DNA of 14,425 nt from an uncultured Mollicutes bacterium (GTDB lineage: Bacteria; Bacillota_I; Bacilli_A; RFN20; CAG-449). Under the pieces are notes generated by a model, which was not told where the DNA came from, made no database searches, and saw only the letters and a list, made by a program, of their open reading frames with translations. Shown here one piece after another: positions 1 through 6,724 of this stretch. The translations under genes and the position numbers were made by a program. The stretch is from NCBI GenBank assembly GCA_900551385.1, contig URVS01000012.1, positions 1 to 14,425 on the forward strand, in the 5' to 3' direction. Position 1 is the stretch's first letter, and each line of letters starts with the position of its first letter.

Positions 1-196
1 TTTCTTTATCAACGACTTTGATAATACTAGGATATTTTTCTTCATATTCTCTAGCAATTTCTATTGTATTATCTTTAGATCCATCATTAACAATAATGAT
101 TTCAACATCTTCTCCACCTTTTAATAATGAATCAACACATTTATTTAAATATTTTTCTGAGTTATAACTAGGTACAACAAATGATAATAATTTCAT
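1..196 (-). CDS. Glycosyltransferase family 2, N-terminal part (runs off left edge)
   Basis: The first 65 codons of a glycosyltransferase that reads out of the window. The visible protein starts MKLLSFVVPSYNSEKYL and continues with EIIIVNDGSKDNT, the two nucleotide-sugar-binding signatures at the start of the GT-A fold (VP.YN and the D of VNDGS). Such enzymes transfer a sugar from a UDP- or other NDP-sugar to a lipid or polysaccharide acceptor at the inner face of the membrane. The ATG at 196 is supported by GAGG seven bases upstream (GCGAGGATAAATATG). The gene is divergent from the Fe-S membrane protein at 398. It lies in the same neighbourhood as glf, so a role in making a cell-surface glycan is possible, but the acceptor and donor cannot be read from this fragment. 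Confidence 0.9.
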   Translation of the reverse strand, partial: MKLLSFVVPSYNSEKYLNKCVDSLLKGGEDVEIIIVNDGSKDNTIEIAREYEEKYPSIIKVVDKE

Positions 197-281
197 ATTT
201 ATCCTCGCTTTTCTATGTCTTTAGATTAATACTTTTATACATAAAAAGCAAACAAAAAGACTTTTATAACATTTTTATCAT

Positions 282-321
282 ATAATAATTAAATTTATTT
301 TATAAAAATTTTAATTATTAT
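282..321. repeat. A/T-only inverted repeat between divergent genes
   Basis: A perfect 12-bp inverted repeat, ATAATAATTAAA at 282-293 and its complement TTTAATTATTAT at 310-321, with a 16-base A/T-only loop. It sits in the 201-base spacer between the divergent glycosyltransferase and Fe-S protein genes, upstream of both promoters. It could be a regulator site. It could also be a chance product of the extreme A/T content here, so the functional call is weak. Confidence 0.35.
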
Positions 322-336
322 TTCTTTTACTGCTTT

Positions 337-367
337 TTTACATATAAAAAAATTAAAATGATATAAT
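337..367 (+). promoter_or_regulatory. Putative extended -10 promoter for the Fe-S membrane protein
   Basis: TATAAT at 362-367 is preceded by TG at 359-360, giving the extended -10 form TGnTATAAT. A weak -35 (TTTACA, 337-342) lies 19 bases upstream, longer than the optimal 17, which fits a promoter relying on the extended -10. Transcription would start near 374, giving a short leader with GAGG about 10 bases before the ATG at 398. Confidence 0.55.
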
Positions 368-397
368 ATTATTAATAAAATTATGAGGTAATTAAAG

Positions 398-1240
398 ATG
401 TTAAAATGGATTAAAAAAAATATAATTATTATTATAATAATGTTGATATTTGAAATAGTAGCCTTATCATTGTTTTTATCAACAAAAAATATTTTTTATT
501 TATGGAATTTTAATTATATAGGTTTATGCATCTCTACAGGGTTATTTTTAATGCAACATAAAATTAAATACGCACGAAATTTTATACAATTTGCAGTAGG
601 TTTGTACATGCTTATTTATTTAGGAATTATATGTAGAGAAAATATGCAAATTGAAGGGTTTTGGTATTATTTATTTTTAGGAGTGTTTGAAGCCGCTACA
701 ATTCATTATTTTGTTGCTAAAATAGGTGGCCCTTTATTTTTTGGAAGAGGCTGGTGTGGTTATGCTTGTTGGACAGGTATGATTTTAGATTTATTACCTT
801 ATAAAACACCTCAATCTAATAGAAAAAAAATCGGTTGGATTAGATATATAATGTTTTTATTATCATTAACATTTGTTGCATCATTATTTATTTTTAAAGT
901 TGACAATTTAGAAAATATAATGTTTTGGTCATTTATTATCGGTAATATAATTTATTATGTTTTAGGTATAACGTTAGCGTTTATTTTAAAAGATAACCGA
1001 GCTTTTTGTAAATATATTTGCCCAATAACTATCTTTTTAAAACCAGTTAGTTATTTTTCATATTTAAGAATAAAATGTGATCATAATAAATGTATTAATT
1101 GTAAAAAATGTATTAATAGTTGTCCAATGAATGTAGATATGTTAGATGACTCTAGAAAAAGAAAAAATGGAACTGAATGTATTTTATGTTGTAATTGTAC
1201 AAAAGTTTGCCCTAAAAACGCTCTTGATATAAAGCATTAA
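398..1240 (+). CDS. Membrane-bound 4Fe-4S binding protein, NapH-like
   Basis: A 280-residue polytopic protein, probably carrying electrons at the cytoplasmic membrane. It has about five hydrophobic helices (near residues 8-28, 38-54, 63-80, 88-106, 148-166 and 175-198, one possibly not spanning). Two paired-cysteine motifs lie at membrane edges: GRGWCGYAC (C120, C124) and AFCKYICP (C204, C208). The C-terminal ferredoxin domain carries two 4Fe-4S clusters, C232-C235-C238-C242-P and C261-C264-C267-C271-P. This is the layout of NapH/CcoG-like quinol or Fe-S oxidoreductase subunits. No nitrate reductase, cytochrome or NADH:quinone partner lies beside it, so its donor and acceptor are unknown. It has its own promoter-like sequence and a terminator right after it, suggesting a single-gene transcript. 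The start is supported by ATGAGGTAATTAAAGATG. Family assignment is firm, physiological role open. Confidence 0.85.
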   Translation: MLKWIKKNIIIIIIMLIFEIVALSLFLSTKNIFYLWNFNYIGLCISTGLFLMQHKIKYARNFIQFAVGLYMLIYLGIICRENMQIEGFWYYLFLGVFEAATIHYFVAKIGGPLFFGRGWCGYACWTGMILDLLPYKTPQSNRKKIGWIRYIMFLLSLTFVASLFIFKVDNLENIMFWSFIIGNIIYYVLGITLAFILKDNRAFCKYICPITIFLKPVSYFSYLRIKCDHNKCINCKKCINSCPMNVDMLDDSRKRKNGTECILCCNCTKVCPKNALDIKH

Positions 1241-1254
1241 AATCAAAACATTAA

Positions 1255-1299
1255 AAAAACTATGATTTGTAGTATCTAATAATACAAAACATAGTTTTT
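1255..1299. terminator. Bidirectional intrinsic terminator
   Basis: A perfect 10-bp stem, AAAAACTATG at 1255-1264 with CATAGTTTTT at 1290-1299, encloses a 25-base loop that can itself pair weakly. The stem ends in a T-run on the plus strand and, because of the A-run at 1253-1259, in a T-run on the minus strand too. It lies between the ends of the convergent Fe-S protein gene (plus) and glf (minus) and can stop both transcripts. Confidence 0.75.
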
Positions 1300-1310
1300 A
1301 AATACTCAAT

Positions 1311-2402
1311 TTATATATTTAAAAAATTTAAAGCTTCTAAGATTACTTTATCCATATCATAATATTTATATTGGCCTAATCTTCCACCGAAATAAACATT
1401 ATTTAATTTCTTAGCTTCTAATAAATATTGTTGATATAAAGCATTATTTTTATCATTATTTACTGGGTAATAAGGTTCATCACCTAATTTCCATGTTGAA
1501 GAATATTCTTTTGATATAACTGTTTTCTTAGAAGTAACATCAAATTCAAAATGTTTATGTTCAATAATTCTTGTATATGGTACTTCGTATTCAGTATAAT
1601 TAACGACTGCATTTCCTTGATGATTTACTTCATCTAAAATTTCTTCTTCAAATCTTACTGAACGATATTCTAGTGCGCCATATTTGTAATTAAAAAACTC
1701 ATCAATAGGGCCAGTATAAATAATATTTTTTGCTAAAGGCATTAATTCTTCTTTATGATCTAAGAAATTAGTGTTAAGTCTAACTTCTATACCTTTTAAC
1801 ATTTTTTCAATTATTTGAGTATAACCACCCATTGGTATACCTTGATAACGATCATTAAAATAATTATTATCATATGTAAATCTCACAGGTAATCTTTTAA
1901 TAATGAAGCTAGGTAATTCATTACATGGTCTACCCCATTGTTTAGCAGTATAACCTTTAATTAATTTTTCATAAATTGTTAATCCAACTAAATTGATTGC
2001 TTGTTCTTCTAAATTAGTAGGGTTTTCTTTAAAATAAGCTTTTCTTTCTTGTTCTATTTTTTCTTGAGCTTCTAAAGGCGTTTTAATTCCCCATAATTTA
2101 GAAAATGTGTTCATGTTAAATGGTAAATTATATAATTCATCATGAAAAATAGCAATAGGAGAATTAATGTAATTATTAAATTCTGCAAATTGATTTATAT
2201 AATCCCACACTTTTTTATTTGAAGTATGAAAAATATGTGCCCCATATTTATGAACATTTATACCTTCAATATTTTCAGTATAAATGTTTCCACCAATATG
2301 GCTTCTTTTTTCAACAACTAATACTTTTTTTCCTTTTTTAGTAAGCTCATGAGCACATATTGAACCATATAGTCCTGAGCCTACAATTAAATAATCGTAC
2401 AT
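1311..2402 (-). CDS. glf: UDP-galactopyranose mutase
   Basis: Interconverts UDP-galactopyranose and UDP-galactofuranose in the cytoplasm, using reduced FAD, to supply galactofuranose for surface glycans. The 363-residue length is normal for bacterial Glf. The N-terminus has the FAD-binding fingerprint GSGLYG (residues 8-13) followed by VEKRSHIGGN. Conserved stretches KYGAHIFHTSNKKVW, YTAKQWGRPCNELP and the C-terminal GGRLGQYKYYDMD are all typical of the family. The ATG at 2402 has GAGG seven bases upstream. The gene starts 32 bases after rhaD on the same strand with no terminator between, so it probably shares the rhamnose transcript, although its product has no role in rhamnose breakdown. 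The terminator at 1255-1299 ends this unit. Identification is secure. Confidence 0.96.
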   Translation of the reverse strand: MYDYLIVGSGLYGSICAHELTKKGKKVLVVEKRSHIGGNIYTENIEGINVHKYGAHIFHTSNKKVWDYINQFAEFNNYINSPIAIFHDELYNLPFNMNTFSKLWGIKTPLEAQEKIEQERKAYFKENPTNLEEQAINLVGLTIYEKLIKGYTAKQWGRPCNELPSFIIKRLPVRFTYDNNYFNDRYQGIPMGGYTQIIEKMLKGIEVRLNTNFLDHKEELMPLAKNIIYTGPIDEFFNYKYGALEYRSVRFEEEILDEVNHQGNAVVNYTEYEVPYTRIIEHKHFEFDVTSKKTVISKEYSSTWKLGDEPYYPVNNDKNNALYQQYLLEAKKLNNVYFGGRLGQYKYYDMDKVILEALNFLNI

Positions 2403-2434
2403 AAACTAATCCTCACACTTAAAAAAGTGCTTTC

Positions 2435-3226
2435 TTAGTCTATAATACCTCTTCTATAAGAAATTTTAAAGGCTTCAGCAAGAATTTTTAATTGTTCATT
2501 TGTGATTGATTGGACAATTTTCTTATCACAAACCTTTAAATATATCTCTGCTGCTTTTTCAATAGTTTCAATTAAACCAAATACTTCATCAAGAGTTTTT
2601 CCTGTGCAGAACAAGCCATGTTGAGCCCAAACAACCGAACGATACTCTTTCATTTTATCAGCAGTAGCAATACCAATTTCTTCTCCACCACATAAAATCC
2701 AAGGTAAAACACTGATGCCTTCAGGGAAAACAACAATACTTTCAGTTTGCATTTTCCATAATATTTCAGTAAATAAATTTGAATCTAATGGACAAATATG
2801 TGTCATGCAAATAATATTTGTTGGATGACAGTGAATAACTAATCTATGGTCAGCATCAACTTTTAATCTTTCAATATGGCATTTTAAATGAGTTGGAGCT
2901 TCACTTGTTGGTCTTCCACCATCTTTATAACCCCAAAGTAAGGACAAAGTGTGTTCATCTTTTACTTTCATAATACCCAAGTTTGTTTCAGGATCTTTTT
3001 TACAATTTCTAAAATATTTTCCTGTTCCAGTAATAATAAAATATTTACCAATTAAACTGGACAAATCAAAATCATACTTGAATTCTCTAATTACATTATT
3101 AATATCACATACTTGTTTAACTTCTTTTTCTGTTAAAATATATGATAAGTTTCCACCATTTCTTTCATCCCAACCATGGCGATATAATTCTTCTAAAATA
3201 TCTGTTACTTGTTCTAAACCGTTCAT
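2435..3226 (-). CDS. rhaD: Rhamnulose-1-phosphate aldolase
   Basis: Zinc-dependent class II aldolase that splits L-rhamnulose 1-phosphate into dihydroxyacetone phosphate and L-lactaldehyde. It is 263 residues, slightly shorter than the E. coli enzyme (274). The N-terminal GWDERNGGNLSY is characteristic. Zinc ligands are seen as H132 and H134 (VIHCHP) and H203 (AQHGLFCTG), with a candidate catalytic E109 (TSEAPTH). These line up with H141, H143, H212 and E117 of the E. coli enzyme at an offset of 8-9. The ATG at 3226 lies one base after the rhaA stop, with GGAGAG inside the end of rhaA, so the two are translationally coupled. It is the last rhamnose enzyme of the operon. No lactaldehyde reductase or dehydrogenase is seen nearby to use the second product. 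Confidence 0.95.
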   Translation of the reverse strand: MNGLEQVTDILEELYRHGWDERNGGNLSYILTEKEVKQVCDINNVIREFKYDFDLSSLIGKYFIITGTGKYFRNCKKDPETNLGIMKVKDEHTLSLLWGYKDGGRPTSEAPTHLKCHIERLKVDADHRLVIHCHPTNIICMTHICPLDSNLFTEILWKMQTESIVVFPEGISVLPWILCGGEEIGIATADKMKEYRSVVWAQHGLFCTGKTLDEVFGLIETIEKAAEIYLKVCDKKIVQSITNEQLKILAEAFKISYRRGIID

Positions 3227-3227
3227 T

Positions 3228-4460
3228 TTAATTTCTCTCCTTTAATATTTCATTTTCATATTCTTTAATTTCTTCATACCAGCTTGCGTCATCAACATAG
3301 CCATTTCTTGATAGATATTCATTCCATACTTCTTGCCATGGTAAAGTTTTAATTTCTTCTTGTAAAGCAAGAGTTCTTGTATGATCATAAGTATCTTGAG
3401 CTTCTTTTAATAAATTCCAAGGTGTAAGAAGTGCTCTTAATAATGCCTTTTCCATGTTTCTTGAACCAATAATTAAAGCTGCAATTCTATTAATAGAGCC
3501 ATCAAAATAATCAAGTCCTATATAAGCTTTATTTAATGCATCACATTTTACAAGTTCATCAGCAACTTCTTGTAAATCATCATTTAATTTCAATACATGA
3601 TCACTATCCCATCTTACTGGACGTGATACATGAAATGCTAAACGTGGTGAAAATAATAATAATGATGAAATTTTATCTGCTACATTTTCTGTTGGATGAA
3701 AATGCCCTGTATCTAACAAACACAAAATATTATTTTTCATTGCATAACTTAAATAAAATTCATTTGAACCTACTGTATACGATTCAACACCAATACCAAA
3801 TACTTTTGATTCTACGGAAACATCCATAGCTTTTTTATCATATTTATATTTTAAAATTTCATCTAAAGAATTTTTTAATCTTCTTCTTGGCCCCATTCTA
3901 TCAGATGGGCTTTCTTTTAAACCATCAGGAATCCAAATATTACATAATGCTTTTTGATGAAGCTCATGACCAAAATATTCAGTAACTTTAATTGAATTAA
4001 TAACATGTTCAATCCAATATTTCCTTATTTCTTCATCAGGAGAAGATAAAGTCAAGCCGTCTTTCATCATATTTGATGAAAATAATGTTGGATTGAAATC
4101 TAATCCCAAATTATGTTCTTTAGCATAATCAACCCATTTAGAAAATTGCTTTGGAGATATATCTTTTCTATCTACTATTTCTCCTGTTTGATAACAAGCA
4201 TGTAAATTTATTTTCTTTTTACCAGGAATATGTTTTAAAGCAACAGTTAAATCTTGAGTTAACTCTTCAAAATTTCTTGCTTTTCCCGGATAATTACCTG
4301 TCGATTGAATACCACCTGTTAATGATGTATTGTTTTCAAAGCCATTAACATCATCAAGTTGCCAACAGTGTATTGAAATTTTTGTTTTCTTTAATGTAGA
4401 AAGTGCCTTTTCAACATCTACACCATATTTTGCATACAATTCTTTTACTTCTTTTGTCAT
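3228..4460 (-). CDS. rhaA: L-rhamnose isomerase
   Basis: Converts L-rhamnose to L-rhamnulose in the cytoplasm, a metal (Mn)-dependent aldose-ketose isomerisation on a TIM barrel. It has 410 residues against about 419 in E. coli. The N-terminal HCWQLDDVNGFE (31-42) and GGIQSTGNYPGK (49-60) are diagnostic. Metal-ligand candidates E217 (VESK), D250 (LLDTGHFHP), H277 (FHVSRPVRWDSDH) and D317 (IGLDYFDGSINR) match E. coli E234, D267, H294 and D334 at a constant offset of 17, so the active site looks intact. The ATG directly abuts the rhaB stop (TAAATG), and the GGAGG ribosome-binding site lies within the end of rhaB, pointing to coupled translation. It is the middle gene of rhaB-rhaA-rhaD. Confidence 0.97.
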   Translation of the reverse strand: MTKEVKELYAKYGVDVEKALSTLKKTKISIHCWQLDDVNGFENNTSLTGGIQSTGNYPGKARNFEELTQDLTVALKHIPGKKKINLHACYQTGEIVDRKDISPKQFSKWVDYAKEHNLGLDFNPTLFSSNMMKDGLTLSSPDEEIRKYWIEHVINSIKVTEYFGHELHQKALCNIWIPDGLKESPSDRMGPRRRLKNSLDEILKYKYDKKAMDVSVESKVFGIGVESYTVGSNEFYLSYAMKNNILCLLDTGHFHPTENVADKISSLLLFSPRLAFHVSRPVRWDSDHVLKLNDDLQEVADELVKCDALNKAYIGLDYFDGSINRIAALIIGSRNMEKALLRALLTPWNLLKEAQDTYDHTRTLALQEEIKTLPWQEVWNEYLSRNGYVDDASWYEEIKEYENEILKERN

Positions 4461-5765
4461 TTATTTTTCCTCCATTTGTATTAAAAGATTTCCTATTGCC
4501 GTAGCCTCTATTGGTAATGCGATAACCTTTTTTTGAGTTATATCTTTAGTTAAATCATTTAAATATTGGTTTTTTGCTCCTCCACCAACAATATATAATT
4601 TGTCAAATTTTTGATTGGTAATTTTTTCTAATTCATCTAAGCTTTCTTTATAAGAATACGCTAGAGAGATATAAGTTGAATTAATATAATCTTTATCTTC
4701 TTTTGGAAGAATCATTTTTCTTTCCATAAAATAATTTTTAATTGCGATTTTCATATCTAACGCTGATAAAAACATTGGATTATTTACATCAAAAACTACG
4801 TTATATTCTGATTCTTTAGCCATTTTAACCATTGTTGCAAAATCCAAATTCATTTGCTTTGCTAAATTTTGAATTATCCATAATCCCATAATATTCTTTT
4901 GAAAACGAACATAATTTGGTCCAAGTTCATTAGAATAATTAGCATTTTTTGCTTCATTGGAATTGATCATATGATCAATTTTTAATCCAAGTAATGACCA
5001 AGTACCACTAGAAATATATGGATTATTATCAATCATTGGAATCCCTTCAACAGCTGATGCAGTATCATGGCTTGCACATAACTTAACTACAATATTTCCA
5101 CCTACCTCATCTATTATTTCTTTTTTAAAGTTTCCAACTATTTCTCCTGGATAAGAAATATTTTTGAATAAGTTTTTATTAAATTTTAATCTTTCAATTA
5201 TTTCTTTTGAATAACAGTTATTATTATAATCAAACATTCCTGTTGTAGATGCATTCGTATATTCTTTCTTTTTTACACCAGTTAAGCAATAAGATAAATA
5301 TTCTGGTATCATTAAAAAGTCAGTTACATTTGTTAATCTATCATTAATCAAATCATCATATAATTGATAAATTGTATTAAACTTTTGGAATTGAGATCCA
5401 GTTATTTTATATAGTTCATCAAAACTAATTAAATTATGAACTTTATCGATAATCTTTGCAGTTCTATCATCACGATAACTATAAACAGGATATATAACTT
5501 TATCACCATTTAATAAAACATAATCAACACCCAATGTATCAATACTCATCGATTCAATATGCTTGTACTTTTCAAGGGCTTTTTTTATTCCTTGTTTCAC
5601 TTCAAAAAATATATTATCGATATTCCAAATCAAATGATTATTTTCTATAATAACACTATTTTTAAAGCGATATACTTCATCAAGAACAAGTTCATTATTC
5701 TTATAATAGCCAATTATATGTCTTCCTGATGATGCTCCAATATCAATAGCAAGATAATATTTCAT
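4461..5765 (-). CDS. rhaB: Rhamnulokinase
   Basis: FGGY-family sugar kinase that phosphorylates L-rhamnulose at O1 with ATP. Motifs in order: AIDIGASSGR (residues 6-15, phosphate-binding), SIDTLGVDYVLL (74-85), YSYRDDRT (95-102), ITGSQFQKFNTIYQLY (121-136), ASHDTASAV (231-239, where D234 is the likely catalytic base), SSGTWSLLGL (252-261) and the C-terminal IVGGGAKNQYLN adenosine-binding loop. Its 434 residues make it about 50 shorter than many rhamnulokinases, but no family motif is missing. Start ATG 5765 has GGAG about nine bases upstream. It is the first gene of the operon and faces the divergent AraC-type gene across 97 bases that hold candidate operators, so rhamnose-dependent activation by that regulator is likely. 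Confidence 0.95.
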   Translation of the reverse strand: MKYYLAIDIGASSGRHIIGYYKNNELVLDEVYRFKNSVIIENNHLIWNIDNIFFEVKQGIKKALEKYKHIESMSIDTLGVDYVLLNGDKVIYPVYSYRDDRTAKIIDKVHNLISFDELYKITGSQFQKFNTIYQLYDDLINDRLTNVTDFLMIPEYLSYCLTGVKKKEYTNASTTGMFDYNNNCYSKEIIERLKFNKNLFKNISYPGEIVGNFKKEIIDEVGGNIVVKLCASHDTASAVEGIPMIDNNPYISSGTWSLLGLKIDHMINSNEAKNANYSNELGPNYVRFQKNIMGLWIIQNLAKQMNLDFATMVKMAKESEYNVVFDVNNPMFLSALDMKIAIKNYFMERKMILPKEDKDYINSTYISLAYSYKESLDELEKITNQKFDKLYIVGGGAKNQYLNDLTKDITQKKVIALPIEATAIGNLLIQMEEK

Positions 5766-5792
5766 ATCAACAATTCTCCTATACTTATATTA

Positions 5793-5855
5793 AACAATAT
5801 TACAATACATTATTAATATAATAATATTGCATTTTTATATAACAATATTGTAATA
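5793..5855. promoter_or_regulatory. Paired 15-bp elements, candidate operators in the divergent rhaB/araC spacer
   Basis: AACAATATTACAATA (5793-5807) and AACAATATTGTAATA (5841-5855) agree at 13 of 15 positions and are direct repeats 48 bases apart. The second contains the perfect palindrome ACAATATTGT. On the minus strand a possible rhaB promoter has TTGTTA (5845-5840) as -35 and TATTAT (5823-5818) as -10 with a 16-base spacer. The right-hand element therefore overlaps the -35, the usual place for an AraC-family activator. The left-hand element lies in the rhaB leader. Repeats this A/T-rich can arise by chance, so the binding role is inference. Confidence 0.5.
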
Positions 5856-5862
5856 TAGGTAT

Positions 5863-6672
5863 ATGCATCAAAGAATACCTATTAAATCAGAAAATAAGTC
5901 AATTTTATATATTTCTAGAACAGTTTTAGGTTCTAATTTTCAAACAAATCTTCATTGTCATCCCAACATTGAAATTCTTTTAATTGAAAAAGGAAATGGA
6001 TATATTCAGACAACTAACAGAAAAATAAACGTTAAAGAAAATGATTTAATCATTATTAATCAAAATTGTAAACATTGTGAAATAAGCAACAATTTAACTT
6101 TTTACGCAATTGGAATTAATAAATTGAATATTTTTTTAAAAGAAAACTTTATTAAAAAAATTATTTATTTTACCCTAGATACATCTTCATATAATAAAAC
6201 TTTATATTTATATAAAATTATTTTTTCTGAGGCTAGTCAGTGTAAAGAAAACTATATATCCATCATTGAAAACTCATTACAATCACTATTTTTAATTATA
6301 AAAAGACAAAATGATTTAATATTTAACACTACCTCAAAAAATGAATCAGATCTTGTTTCAAATGTAAAAAACATAATTGAAAACAATTACCAATTAGAAC
6401 TAAAACTTAACGATATTGCTTCAAGGCTTTCAGTTTCTAAATCAAAATTATGTCATCAATTTAAAAGCGAATGTAACATATCAATTATAGAGTATAAATT
6501 AAATTGTCAAATGCAAGAAGCTATAAATTTACTCTTATTAACTGATATGAATATATCTCAAATTTCATCAATGATTGGTTTTAACAACACCTCATATTTT
6601 ACAAAATTTTTTAAAAAAAAATATAAGGTTTCTCCTTGTGAATATAGAAAGCTTCATAAAAATAACAATTAA
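5863..6672 (+). CDS. AraC-family transcriptional regulator, probable rhamnose operon activator
   Basis: A 269-residue DNA-binding regulator. The N-terminal part is a cupin-like ligand-sensing domain: HCHPNIEILLIEKGNGYI at 31-48 and a repeat of that pattern in ENDLIIINQNCKH. The last 100 residues form the double helix-turn-helix of AraC/XylS proteins: first HTH around LNDIASRLSVSKSKLCHQFK, second around ISQISSMIGFNNTSYFTKFF, ending KVSPCEYRK. By position, divergent from rhaB, and by architecture it resembles RhaS/RhaR, which bind L-rhamnose and activate rhaBAD. The ligand here is inferred from context only. The start has an AGG only three bases away, a poor ribosome-binding site that suggests low expression. 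The gene is ended by the terminator at 6676-6703. Confidence 0.9.
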   Translation: MHQRIPIKSENKSILYISRTVLGSNFQTNLHCHPNIEILLIEKGNGYIQTTNRKINVKENDLIIINQNCKHCEISNNLTFYAIGINKLNIFLKENFIKKIIYFTLDTSSYNKTLYLYKIIFSEASQCKENYISIIENSLQSLFLIIKRQNDLIFNTTSKNESDLVSNVKNIIENNYQLELKLNDIASRLSVSKSKLCHQFKSECNISIIEYKLNCQMQEAINLLLLTDMNISQISSMIGFNNTSYFTKFFKKKYKVSPCEYRKLHKNNN

Positions 6673-6675
6673 AAA

Positions 6676-6703
6676 AAGATTGCATCTTTTTTGATACAAT
6701 CTT
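6676..6703. terminator. Bidirectional terminator between the AraC gene and the transporter
   Basis: AAGATTG (6676-6682) pairs with CAATCTT (6697-6703), and ATC/GAT pair inside it. The one interior mismatch becomes a T-G wobble on the minus strand, giving an 11-bp stem with a six-base loop. On the minus strand it is followed by seven T (6671-6677 region), an excellent terminator for the transporter. On the plus strand it is followed by CTTTAATT and overlaps the 3' end of the regulator transcript. Confidence 0.8.
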
Positions 6704-6724
6704 CTTTAATTATATAATTTAATA

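Noticed and set aside
2403..2434. Hairpin CACTT/AAGTG between rhaD and glf as a terminator
   Set aside because: Only a five-bp stem and on the minus strand it is followed by the GAGG ribosome-binding site of glf, not a T-tract.
2949..4536. Several plus-strand open frames of 65-98 codons opposite rhaD, rhaA and the end of rhaB
   Set aside because: They are antisense to strongly conserved genes, lack ribosome-binding sites and have low-complexity products rich in I, L, H and S; they are shadows of the real reading frames.
5766..5862. Riboswitch or other structured RNA in the rhaB leader
   Set aside because: The spacer is only 97 bases, almost pure A/T, with no known riboswitch core; repeats are better explained as protein-binding sites.
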